NCBI GenBank assembly: GCA_003129525.1
Contig: CP029329.1
Span: forward strand, 399,001 to 463,000
Reading direction: 5' to 3'
Origin: Clostridium beijerinckii
GTDB taxonomy: Bacteria; Bacillota; Clostridia; Clostridiales; Clostridiaceae
DNA length: 64,000 nt
Position 1 is the stretch's first letter. Every line of letters starts with the position of its first letter. A program made the position numbers and the translations under genes. Under the pieces are notes generated by a model. That model saw only the letters and a program-made list of their open reading frames with translations. It was not told where the DNA came from and searched no databases. Positions 16,558-25,354 of the stretch are shown piece by piece.

Positions 16558-19026
16558 TCATTCTATAATTTCTTTAGGCTCTGAAAAATAATATCCTTGT
16601 GAATAATCTATATTCAAATCTCTTATTTTATTATATATTTCTTCTTCTGATACAAATTCTGCAATAGTTTCTATTCCAAATTCTTTTGCAAATGCTACTA
16701 TGGTTTTGGTAACTAACTCTGCTGATTTATCTTTATGTATATTTTTGATTATTGATCCATCTATCTTTATATAATCTACATTTAACTTCATTAGATAACT
16801 AAAATTTGAATACCCCGTTCCAAAATCATCAATAGCAATTTTAGAACCATATTTTTTTATATCTTTTATAAAGTCTGTAACTTCCTTGAAGTTTTCGATC
16901 CCTTCTGATTCTACTATTTCAAACACAACTTTTTTAGGGTTTTTAGCTTTTTTTAGTTTTTCTATAATTAATGTTCTAATTTCACTGCTTACTATATCTT
17001 GAAGAAGAAGATTTATAGATATTTCATAATCTGTGTTATATAAAACTTTAAAAGTTTTCTCTAACATTATTATTGTTAATTCTTTATATAATCCAGCCTT
17101 TTTAGCAATATCTAAGAAAAAATAAGGTTCTATAATTTTCCCATTTTCATCTATCATTCTTATTAACGCTTCAAATTTTTCAATCGTCCCCAAACTGTTA
17201 TTAACTATAGGCTGAAAAAATGGTACAATCCTATTATCTGCTATAGCATCTCTAATTTTTTTAGTCCATATTATATTTTCTTTAATTCCTTCATATATAT
17301 TTAAATCTTCTTTATATATTTGAAATAATCTTTTATTTTTTTTAGTATAATGTAATGCCATTTCAGCTTTTTCAAATAATAATTCTTCCGCTAATGCAAG
17401 TCCCATTGTTACTGTTATATAAATCTTAACATCTTCGTAAAAGAAACATTGATTGTTTATTACATTTTGTAAAAGTCTTATTTTTTCTATAAATTCTTCT
17501 TTTAATCCCATATTATCTGCTACAGCAAATATATCTGAACTTACCCTATAAGAATTCAAATTATTTTGGCGACAATACAAGCTAATTAATCTAGAAAGAG
17601 CTCTTAATACTGCATCTCCTACTGTATTTCCATAAAAATCATTTATATCATTAAATGACTTTATATCAATAATTGCAATTTTACAGTACTTTCCTTGTGA
17701 TAAATCTAAAATTAATTTATTTCTATTCTCTAAGCCTGTTAGCTCATCTGTATAATATTGTTTTTCTAATGATTCTGTTTTTTCTTTAATCTTTTCTTCA
17801 AGCTTCAAATTTAAATCATTTAATTCTTCACCTGTAATTTTTATAAGATTAAATAATGCTAAATCTTCAGGACTGTAATATTCAAGTTCATCAGTTTTTT
17901 CTGTATCAATTTTTATTCTTGAACTTGCATCCTCTGAAAGTACTAATATTGTCATTGTTTCTGTGTAAAAAATGTTTTCATTATTAATATGATTAAATTC
18001 ACCATATGTATAAAATCCACTTGTTGAAAAATCACCATTAATTGGTGCTATTTCTTCAGCTGCAATTTCATTAATGAATTTCTTTCTTGAATCACAAGAA
18101 TATATGAATAAACTTTCTCCTGGATATTTTTTTATTTTGTCATATACACTTTTAGACCCCATTAAAATTTCTCTAAAATCACCATAGCCTATCCTTATTT
18201 TTTCCCCTACATCTATTTTTGATGTAACAATTATTTCGTTATTATTTACAGATTCTTTAACAGATATACCAATATATCTATTGTTGCGTTTTACCATTAA
18301 AGGAAACTTAGAGCCTATACGTTTAATTTGTTCACAATTATTTATGCCTAAATATTTACTGTAAAATTCTTGTGCTGGTATATTATCTATGGTTTTTATT
18401 ACATTTCCTTCTGCCTCTGTTATTTTGTATTCCTTACCTATAGGCACCCTATTAAAGTTACTTTCATTATTTACGTACAAATCCTTACTTTTTAAAGCAG
18501 CAGCAACTACTGCATCTTTTTCCACACCATTTTCTGTAAAAACATATGTTTCATCTGTAGAATTGCTATTACCTGCAATTCCTCCCGATACCACAACTTT
18601 ATTATCTATAGAATTTATTCCATCTAAAAAGTCTTGTCCATCAATGCTTGTGTCTGCAAAAGATATTATAGCTTTAGTATCTTGAGAAATTAATTTATGA
18701 CCTATTTCTAAACCTTTATTAAAATCTGATATTTTTTCTTTAATTATGATAGTTTCAATTATTGTTTTTTCAAATACACTTATAGAAACTATGCATTCAT
18801 TCTCAAGAATTTTACCATCAAGTAGTTCTCCTGCAGATGTAGCACCTAATATTTTGCATTGTGGGATTAATAATATCAAATTTTTTATTACTTCTTCTAT
18901 AAACTCTTTTTTTCCTATTCCTGAAAATACTTGTACTAATATATTTCTATATTTTATTATATTATTATTACTTATATATTTCTTTAAAGTATCGTAATCC
19001 TTATATTTAATATTATAAGTTTTCAT
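16558..19026 (-). CDS. FIST-GGDEF-EAL cyclic-di-GMP signalling protein
   Basis: 822 residues without membrane helices. Residues ~25-220 and ~225-365 are the FIST N and C sensory domains, which are thought to bind small ligands such as amino acids. A coiled coil at ~395-425 leads into a GGDEF domain (~425-560) whose active-site motif is degraded: the GGDEF position reads VSSDIF, so cyclase activity is unlikely. The EAL domain (~575-820) keeps the catalytic set: FEALIRM, IDDFGTGYSN and KIDGSII. It is therefore predicted to be a c-di-GMP phosphodiesterase controlled by a cytoplasmic ligand. The gene stands alone between terminators. Confidence 0.9.
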   Translation of the reverse strand: MKTYNIKYKDYDTLKKYISNNNIIKYRNILVQVFSGIGKKEFIEEVIKNLILLIPQCKILGATSAGELLDGKILENECIVSISVFEKTIIETIIIKEKISDFNKGLEIGHKLISQDTKAIISFADTSIDGQDFLDGINSIDNKVVVSGGIAGNSNSTDETYVFTENGVEKDAVVAAALKSKDLYVNNESNFNRVPIGKEYKITEAEGNVIKTIDNIPAQEFYSKYLGINNCEQIKRIGSKFPLMVKRNNRYIGISVKESVNNNEIIVTSKIDVGEKIRIGYGDFREILMGSKSVYDKIKKYPGESLFIYSCDSRKKFINEIAAEEIAPINGDFSTSGFYTYGEFNHINNENIFYTETMTILVLSEDASSRIKIDTEKTDELEYYSPEDLALFNLIKITGEELNDLNLKLEEKIKEKTESLEKQYYTDELTGLENRNKLILDLSQGKYCKIAIIDIKSFNDINDFYGNTVGDAVLRALSRLISLYCRQNNLNSYRVSSDIFAVADNMGLKEEFIEKIRLLQNVINNQCFFYEDVKIYITVTMGLALAEELLFEKAEMALHYTKKNKRLFQIYKEDLNIYEGIKENIIWTKKIRDAIADNRIVPFFQPIVNNSLGTIEKFEALIRMIDENGKIIEPYFFLDIAKKAGLYKELTIIMLEKTFKVLYNTDYEISINLLLQDIVSSEIRTLIIEKLKKAKNPKKVVFEIVESEGIENFKEVTDFIKDIKKYGSKIAIDDFGTGYSNFSYLMKLNVDYIKIDGSIIKNIHKDKSAELVTKTIVAFAKEFGIETIAEFVSEEEIYNKIRDLNIDYSQGYYFSEPKEIIE

Positions 19027-19229
19027 ATTTCACCTCAATTATTAGTATATTTAATAATTTCTGTTATATATTTCATATATATATTTAATTGTATCATTTT
19101 TCAGTTCCCTAATCATTATATTTCTACATCATTTATCAAAATTTTCACTTTTATTTTAATGATTAATTTGTTTCATAAAAATCAATTATCGAATATATTT
19201 CTTTGTTAAATATTGATTATTTTTCCAAT

Positions 19230-19257
19230 AAAAAAGATACAGTAAGTTTACTGCACC
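19230..19257 (-). terminator. Terminator of moaC
   Basis: The minus-strand stem GTGCAGTA/TACTGTAT (two G-U pairs) is followed by CTTTTTTATT. It ends the short moeA-like/moaC operon. Confidence 0.65.
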
Positions 19258-19290
19258 TTTACATCAAAAGTCATATAAGAGTCTTTGTTT

Positions 19291-19770
19291 TTATAACCCT
19301 TGCCTTTCAAATATACCTGATTTTCCTCCACTTTTTTTTACAAGCATAATATTATTTATAACCATTTCTCTATCAATAGACTTACACATATCATAAATAG
19401 TTAATGCTGCAGTAGATACTGCTGTAAGTGCTTCCATCTCAATACCAGTCTTTCCTACAGTATTAGTAATTGCTTTTATTTCAATTCTACTATTTTCAAT
19501 GTCAATTCGAAAACTAATATCACAGCCAGATATCATTATAGGATGACACATTGGTATTATTTGAGGAGTATTTTTAGCACCCATTATCCCGGCTACCTGA
19601 GCCACAGCTAATACATCTCCTTTTGAAATAGTACCTTCTTTTACTCTTTCAATGGTTTCTCTTTTCATAGAAACATATCCAATTGCTATTGCTTCACGAG
19701 CAGTATCACTTTTTTCAGATACATCAACCATTTTAGCTCTTCCTTCTTCATTTATGTGGGTTAGTTCCAT
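19291..19770 (-). CDS. moaC: MoaC, cyclic pyranopterin monophosphate synthase
   Basis: MoaC converts the MoaA product into cyclic pyranopterin monophosphate in molybdenum cofactor synthesis. The 159-residue protein (from the ATG at 19770, eight bases after AGGAGG; an upstream in-frame ATG at 19797 lacks an RBS) has the typical opening [16 protein letters not shown], and the active-site sequences MCHPI and [25 protein letters not shown]. It lies 20 bases after the MoeA-like gene. Its partner moaA is about 10 kb away in the selenium block. Confidence 0.95.
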   Translation of the reverse strand: MELTHINEEGRAKMVDVSEKSDTAREAIAIGYVSMKRETIERVKEGTISKGDVLAVAQVAGIMGAKNTPQIIPMCHPIMISGCDISFRIDIENSRIEIKAITNTVGKTGIEMEALTAVSTAALTIYDMCKSIDREMVINNIMLVKKSGGKSGIFERQGL

Positions 19771-19790
19771 TACTTTAACCTCCTCTTTAA

Positions 19791-20813
19791 TTACCATTTA
19801 CCAAAACTGCAAGCTGGGAAAGTACACACTTCGCAATTAAGACACATGCCTCCATGTCCTAACTTTGTAATATCTTCTTTTTTTATTCTTTCTCCTGCTA
19901 CGATTCTTGGAAGTATAAGATCAAATATTGTTCTCTTGCTATACATAACACATCCAGGAAGGCCAAGGACAGGTATGTCATTCTTGTATGCAATTAAAAA
20001 CATTGCCCCCGGAAGTACAGGTGCTCCATAAGATATAATGTTTGCTCCAGCTTTCCTTATTCCTGCTGGGGTAACGTCATCGGGATCTACTGACATACCA
20101 CCTGTAACAATAATCATTTCAACTCCAAGTACCAATAACTCCTCCACTGCATCCTTAATCATATCTACACTATCAGAAACGAAGATTTGCTTTATAACTT
20201 CACTTCCTATTTCAGTAATTTTATTTCTAACTACTGGCCCAAATTTATCTGTTATTCTACCTGTATAAACTTCACTGCCAGTTGTAATTATTCCAACTTT
20301 CATAATTTTTAATGGTTCTACCCAAATGATAGGTCCTTCTTCTTTACAAACCTTTTCAATTTGCTCAATTTTAACTTTGTCAATAACAAGAGGTATTACT
20401 CTCGTTCCAGCAACAACACAATCTTTTTTCACCAAAATATCTGTATGTAATGTAGCAATCATTGCTTCCTCTACTGTATTAATCTTTTCTAATGCAGTAT
20501 AATTTACCTTTAATAATCCATTACATTTAGCTAATAAACTTACCTTTCCTTCCGAGGGATCAGTAAAAAGAATTTCTTTACCTGCTGCTGCCCGTGCCAT
20601 CCTTTCTCCAGCTTCATTTTCATGAAGTATTCCTTCTTGAATTTCCCAAACATAAATGTTTCTTTTTCCCATATCTAACAACCGTGGTACATCTTCCTCA
20701 GTTATTATGTGACCTTTTTTAAATGCAACTCCTTTAAACTCCCCTGGAACTATTTGAGTTAAATCATGACATAATATCATGCCTACTGCATCTTCAACTA
20801 AAACAGACCTCAT
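19791..20813 (-). CDS. Molybdopterin-binding MoeA/MogA-like protein
   Basis: 340 residues from the ATG at 20813 (GGGAGG seven bases upstream). The N-terminal ~150 residues are a MoeA-like region ([30 protein letters not shown]), and residues ~165-310 hold a MoCF-type molybdopterin-binding domain ([27 protein letters not shown]). It is shorter than true MoeA (~400) and ends in a cysteine-rich tail, [15 protein letters not shown]. Such proteins occur beside xanthine dehydrogenase-type genes in anaerobes and are often called molybdopterin-binding protein; a role in metal insertion into Moco is inferred. Confidence 0.85.
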   Translation of the reverse strand: MRSVLVEDAVGMILCHDLTQIVPGEFKGVAFKKGHIITEEDVPRLLDMGKRNIYVWEIQEGILHENEAGERMARAAAGKEILFTDPSEGKVSLLAKCNGLLKVNYTALEKINTVEEAMIATLHTDILVKKDCVVAGTRVIPLVIDKVKIEQIEKVCKEEGPIIWVEPLKIMKVGIITTGSEVYTGRITDKFGPVVRNKITEIGSEVIKQIFVSDSVDMIKDAVEELLVLGVEMIIVTGGMSVDPDDVTPAGIRKAGANIISYGAPVLPGAMFLIAYKNDIPVLGLPGCVMYSKRTIFDLILPRIVAGERIKKEDITKLGHGGMCLNCEVCTFPACSFGKW

Positions 20814-21511
20814 TTTGATTCCTCCCACTACTAGCAAATTCATTAATCTTAATTATATGCTATTTTTTTTATTAATTTTAAACTAGTATTCTCATTAAAA
20901 TAAATTGTTTTTTACTTTAACTACTTTATTGTTAAAGTTAATTTAGAATTTTTATTAGTTCGATTTTATTTTATAATTTTTATATTTATTAACCTATAGT
21001 AATCTATAAGATAATTTACATGTTTCACAGAAATATAAATTAATTCTTTAATAAAAATGTAACAATCTCTTATTTAAAGGGTTTCATTACATTTTAATTA
21101 TAACACCACCATTATTTTTTTACTAGTAATCATTACCACTTTATATATATTATGTGCAAACTCAATTTTAAAGAAAGATATTAAAAAAAGGGATTATACG
21201 TTTCAATTATAATCTCCTTGAGATTCATTTATTTGAACTGATAAATATACTAATGAGGGTTACAAAAAGCTTGGCCTTAAGGATGCTATTATAATAAAAA
21301 CTTGTTTTTTACTAAAGATGTAATTTAACTTTCCCACAAGATAATTTATTCCATTTTAAATTTATAGCTCTGTTTTTAAACAAGCTTATTTTTTATATGA
21401 TATAAATTGATATTAATAGACAAAAAATAAGTAAAGTACTTACAATTTTATAAATTCAATACTATAATATATATAATATATATTATATATTAATTAGGAA
21501 GGGTGATAAAA
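20814..21511. other. Long AT-rich divergent intergenic region
   Basis: About 700 bases between the MoeA-like gene (minus) and an orphan gene (plus). No convincing ORF. A hairpin at 21183-21217 (GGAGATTATA / TATAATCCC read on the minus strand) followed by seven T residues looks like a minus-strand terminator about 370 bases upstream of the MoeA-like gene, perhaps part of a leader. I recognise no known riboswitch here. Confidence 0.5.
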
Positions 21512-22186
21512 ATGGAAGAAACATATAATTCATTTAACTATTGGCAAAACATTGTTACTGAACATAAAACACTTAAAAGTCATATGTTTATGCAAGAAGC
21601 ACCAACCGAAAAGAGTATTTATTTTCATACACTTATTTTAGGAAAGAAAAATGGAATAGATAATTCATGGTCATACTTTCCAGACGTCAGAAGTTTAATT
21701 GGCTATATTCAGTATTCATTTTTACAAGAAGCCTTTTATAAATTGATATACGGACAAGAAAAAGTGATTACTAAAATTCCTGATTTGACAATTTATGAAA
21801 TTGCTAATGAAGGTGCAAATTTTAAAAAAATAAGTACAAAAGCTTCGAATAATATGATAAATAATTATGAGTTTATAAAGGAACTAAAGGATGTGTCACA
21901 CTATAAAGTTGAAGATAAATTAAAAGAATTTATTTACGAATTCAACAAAATGTGGTTAGGAAGCGATAAAGGATTTATATATATGAAAATTTTTGATACG
22001 CCAGAAGAATTAGGTGAGTTTGTAATTTCATCTGCATTAACAACCAATACAAAAGAGGAACTAGAAAATATATTGGGCATGACAATAAGTGAATGGAGAG
22101 ATGTTTGCAAATTTTCAACTGAAGATTTAGTTAAAGGTGAAATATTAAAAACAGTTTTGCTAAAAAAATTAGAAAATATATATTAA
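21512..22186 (+). CDS. Uncharacterised soluble protein
   Basis: 224 residues from the ATG at 21512; AGGAAGGG lies eight bases upstream, favouring this over the GTG at 21503. I do not recognise the family. It has no signal peptide, membrane helix or metal-binding motif, and is mixed alpha/beta with many aromatic residues near the start (NSFNYWQNIV; WSYFPDVRSLIGYIQYSFLQEAFYKLI). The C-terminal half is rich in Glu and Lys and probably helical. It is the only plus-strand gene in a long minus-strand stretch and is followed by a terminator-like hairpin. No link to the Moco genes can be claimed beyond proximity. Confidence 0.75.
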   Translation: MEETYNSFNYWQNIVTEHKTLKSHMFMQEAPTEKSIYFHTLILGKKNGIDNSWSYFPDVRSLIGYIQYSFLQEAFYKLIYGQEKVITKIPDLTIYEIANEGANFKKISTKASNNMINNYEFIKELKDVSHYKVEDKLKEFIYEFNKMWLGSDKGFIYMKIFDTPEELGEFVISSALTTNTKEELENILGMTISEWRDVCKFSTEDLVKGEILKTVLLKKLENIY

Positions 22187-22377
22187 TATGCAAAAAAGAA
22201 AACGTTTTTATAAGCACATAACTATCTATTATACTAATCTTTTTTAATTCAGCATGTGTATTTTCATATCATTAAAAAACTAATATCAATTTCACTTATA
22301 GAAAAGTGTAAAGCACAGCCAAGATCTTTTCACCAACAAAAACAGCGTGAAACGCAATCAAGAACTTTCAATAAATA

Positions 22378-22418
22378 AGGATGCCTCAAAATGATTTTTT
22401 AATCATCTGAGACATCCT
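22378..22418 (+). terminator. Hairpin terminator between the orphan gene and XdhC gene
   Basis: An imperfect stem AGGATGCCTCAAAATGATT / AATCATCTGAGACATCCT around a T-rich loop. It lies in the convergent 335-base gap 22187-22521 and may serve both genes. Confidence 0.65.
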
Positions 22419-22521
22419 ATTAATTTAAGCTTTTACTTATTATTTTTCTCATTTTTAAGCATTCCTATAACTATTTTTTCAGCTGTTATAGGCAATCTCC
22501 TAAATTGAATTTTCAACTCCC

Positions 22522-23589
22522 CTAAATTACTTCAATTAGTACTTCCATAGTTCCACCACATGCCATACCTTCAGATTCAGCCACATCACCAGTCATGTCA
22601 ACTTGCTGTATATAAAAGCCTTTTTCTCTCATAATTTCTCTTGCCTTTTGCAATACACCGGATTCACTGCATCCCCCGCCTATAGTTCCGATAGTTCTGC
22701 CGTCAGGATAAGTCAACATTTTAGCTCCTGCTTTTCTAGGAACTGATCCCTTAGAGGACAATATAGTTATAAGCGCTTTAGAACCCGATGATTTTTTAGA
22801 TATATTTTCTAATATTTCTGTATCAAACTCCGCAATAGGGTCGCTTTTACCAAACTTACTCATAGAACCCTTATTTTTAAAGCTTATAAGCTGTGCTACT
22901 ATAGAAATAGCTATTTCATCTGGAGTGATAGCGTATATATCTATACCTATTGGAGCATTAACTAATTCCAGCTTTTCTTTAGAAAATCCCTCCTCTAATA
23001 ACTCACTTCTCATAGCATTTACTCTGCGCCTAGAACCTATCATTCCAACATAGCTAAGGTCATGATTTAAGACTTGACGTAAAACAATTCCATCATATCT
23101 ATGGCCTCTTGTTATGATAACTACATAATCAGACCTTTCTAAGTTAATTAAATCAAATGATTTTTCAAAGCTTTCACAAATAACTTTTTCTGCTTCAGGG
23201 AATCGCACTGTATTAGCAAAGGAAGGTCTATCATCCGTAACTATAACAGAAAAACCTACTCTTGATGCAAATTCTGATAGAGGTTTCGCTATGTGACCAC
23301 CACCAAAAACAATTAAACGTGGTTTAGGGATGAACGGTTCAATTACAATAGTCTTATTTTCTTCTATATCAACTGATTCAAGTTTCCCATTGCCTAGGCA
23401 ACTACATATTTTTTCGTAAATATAATCATTAAGTGAAAGAGACCTTTTTTCTATATCTTCCTTTGTTAAAATAACTTTTCTGACAATAGAACCTTGTCTC
23501 GCACTATGCAAATCAAGATAAGTTAACATTACGCATTGATTACATTTGTTAACTTCAATTAATATTTGTTTATATATGTCTTCAAACAT
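22522..23589 (-). CDS. XdhC/CoxI-type molybdenum hydroxylase maturation factor
   Basis: 355 residues from the ATG at 23589 (GGAAGGTG upstream; an in-frame GTG at 23604 overlaps that RBS). Residues ~90-215 are a Rossmann fold (RLIVFGGGHIAKPL; VTDDRPSFANTVRFPEA; YVGMIGSRRR), and residues ~255-355 the XdhC_CoxI domain (GSVPRKAGAKML; GTIGGGCSESGV; EGMACGGTMEVLIE). In classical XdhC the CoxI domain comes first, so the order here is reversed. XdhC binds Moco and delivers its sulfurated form to xanthine dehydrogenase. Here it presumably serves the two hydroxylases encoded at 46.6-49.3 and 58.0-61.7 kb. Confidence 0.88.
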   Translation of the reverse strand: MFEDIYKQILIEVNKCNQCVMLTYLDLHSARQGSIVRKVILTKEDIEKRSLSLNDYIYEKICSCLGNGKLESVDIEENKTIVIEPFIPKPRLIVFGGGHIAKPLSEFASRVGFSVIVTDDRPSFANTVRFPEAEKVICESFEKSFDLINLERSDYVVIITRGHRYDGIVLRQVLNHDLSYVGMIGSRRRVNAMRSELLEEGFSKEKLELVNAPIGIDIYAITPDEIAISIVAQLISFKNKGSMSKFGKSDPIAEFDTEILENISKKSSGSKALITILSSKGSVPRKAGAKMLTYPDGRTIGTIGGGCSESGVLQKAREIMREKGFYIQQVDMTGDVAESEGMACGGTMEVLIEVI

Positions 23590-23663
23590 TTTTTCACCTT
23601 CCACTATAAATATTCTCTTAATAAATTAACGCATTGTACTAAAGAATAATTAACTATCAATGC

Positions 23664-24269
23664 TTAATTTCCTGTTAGTAATCTATCATTGATAATTGAC
23701 AATTCATCTCTAGTATCAATATCCATCAGTTCTACTTCATGCATAATAGTAACTCTTTCTAAATCATCAAGGTGTCTTTTTATAATGGATTTTCCACCAA
23801 CATCACCTTCTAAATTCAATAATTCATTTTTATACTTTTTAGAAAATATAGTTGGATTACCAAAATTGCCTTCATGCTCAACACAAGCCATTCCCTTATT
23901 ACTTTCTATAAATCTATAAGTTAATGTTTCTATACTCACTAATGATATAAAGGGTTGGTCACATACCATAAACATATATGCATCTGCTTCCATATCACTT
24001 TTTATTCCAAGTTTAATGGAATGAGATATTCCTAATTCGCTATTTTGGTTCATAACAACTTGAATAGGTCCTTCTATTAAAGCCGTTTTAATTTCTTCAT
24101 ATTGAGTAACTAAAATTATTTTATTAAAGTTTAGTTTCAAACTTTTTTCTACCACATTCATATACATTTGTTTGCCATTAACCGTAGTTAATAATTTATT
24201 ACCTTGAAATCTATTACTATTTCCTGCTGCTAGTAAAATTAAATTTATCTTCATTATATTAGTTTTCAA
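23664..24269 (-). CDS. MocA/MobA-like molybdenum cofactor nucleotidyltransferase
   Basis: A 201-residue NTP-transferase with the nucleotide motif LILLAAGNSNRFQGNKLLTTVNGK and the metal-binding MVCDQPFIS. The substrate side FGNPTIF, with GDVGGKSIIKRH, fits the MocA (cytidylyl) rather than MobA (guanylyl) subfamily, and xanthine dehydrogenase-type enzymes carry the MCD form of Moco. The start is uncertain: TTG at 24269 or ATG at 24254, neither with a strong RBS. It lies just upstream of XdhC, 74 bases away. Confidence 0.85.
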   Translation of the reverse strand: MKTNIMKINLILLAAGNSNRFQGNKLLTTVNGKQMYMNVVEKSLKLNFNKIILVTQYEEIKTALIEGPIQVVMNQNSELGISHSIKLGIKSDMEADAYMFMVCDQPFISLVSIETLTYRFIESNKGMACVEHEGNFGNPTIFSKKYKNELLNLEGDVGGKSIIKRHLDDLERVTIMHEVELMDIDTRDELSIINDRLLTGN

Positions 24270-24319
24270 TTATACATCCTAATTTATCACCTAGCTAACT
24301 ACTACTAATACACCATTGA

Positions 24320-24440
24320 TACGTTCAGCTAAGATTCACCTGATTCTTGTATAATTCCTTTCATCTTTTTTTATCTGATGGCTAGCATCCGTAACACTTC
24401 CATTTCTTCAAGTGGTAGATTACGGATGCACGTGCCTAAA
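24320..24440 (-). mobile_element. Degenerate IS200/IS605-like mini-element (copy E4)
   Basis: This intergenic stretch resembles copies E1-E3: TTATCTGATGGCTAGCATCC and GTAACACTTCCA with a damaged hairpin (CACTTCCA/TTCTTCAAGTGGTAG) and TACGGATGCACGTGCC, plus TTCAGCTAAGATTCACCTGA at its left. There is no ORF. Many mismatches suggest an old copy. Confidence 0.6.
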
Positions 24441-24514
24441 TAAGTTTTTCTAAGCTTCCTATACAGAAAATTATACCCATATTAAGAAAATTTCACCCGA
24501 AGCTAAGAATCACT

Positions 24515-25273
24515 TTATTTAACTTTTCTATATCCAATAGTAGCTGCGCCAATTGCACCTGCATATTGACTTAAAGCATTAGTAAATACTTTTTTATTAA
24601 GATAACTTTCAAGGGTTATTCTAAAAGCTTCAGAAGACGCAAGTCCGCCACTAAAGAATATATCCCCTTGTAAATTTAACTTTTGAGCAAAATTAGCTGT
24701 TCTCCTGCAAATTGAATGTATTATTCCAAGAGCAATGTCGCCTCTGTCAACATCTTTTGCAAGTAGACTAATAATTTCACTTTCTGCAAAAACAGTACAC
24801 ATACTAGATATGTTTACTGGGGTTCTATCTTTCACAAATTCATCAATGTTAGTAATATCTTCATCTAAAATCCTCATCATAACTTCAACAAATCTACCAG
24901 TTCCAGCAGCACATTTATCATTCATAAGAAAATCTACCACATTTAATGAGTTATCTAATAAAATAGCTTTAGAATCCTGTCCACCTATATCTATAACTCC
25001 TCTGGTGCTACGGTTTAGGAAAACTGCTCCTTGAGCATGACAAGTTATTTCAGTAACAATTTTATCAGCTTCTTCTAATAAATTTCTACCATATCCTGTA
25101 GCTATAGTATATTTTACATCCTCAGAATAAAGTTCATTATAGATTTTATAAATGCTTTCCTTAGGTTTTGCTGCTGTTTTTATAATCATAGTTTTAACAA
25201 TTGTTTTACCATCAAATAGTACACCCTTTGTAGTTGTTGAACCAGAATCAATTCCCAAAGTATATTTACTCAT
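24515..25273 (-). CDS. Acyl-CoA dehydratase activase (HgdC/BadF family ATPase)
   Basis: 252 residues with an ASKHA ATPase fold: GIDSGSTTTKGVLFDG, GIDIGGQDSKA-like VIDIGGQDSKAI, and FFSGGLASS. The two cysteines that bridge a [4Fe-4S] cluster between subunits are in KCAAGTGRF and SSMCTVFAESE. Activases of this family use ATP to push an electron into a partner protein; that partner is the double-cubane protein encoded immediately upstream, 81 bases away. The chemistry served here is unknown; the pair lies inside the selenium/Moco block. Confidence 0.9.
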   Translation of the reverse strand: MSKYTLGIDSGSTTTKGVLFDGKTIVKTMIIKTAAKPKESIYKIYNELYSEDVKYTIATGYGRNLLEEADKIVTEITCHAQGAVFLNRSTRGVIDIGGQDSKAILLDNSLNVVDFLMNDKCAAGTGRFVEVMMRILDEDITNIDEFVKDRTPVNISSMCTVFAESEIISLLAKDVDRGDIALGIIHSICRRTANFAQKLNLQGDIFFSGGLASSEAFRITLESYLNKKVFTNALSQYAGAIGAATIGYRKVK

Positions 25274-25354
25274 AATTTACCACCTTATATTCTTTTTCAA
25301 ATCCATTGTGGATTGCTCACAGGGTACTCTAAAGGGCATAAATTCTGCATTAGC

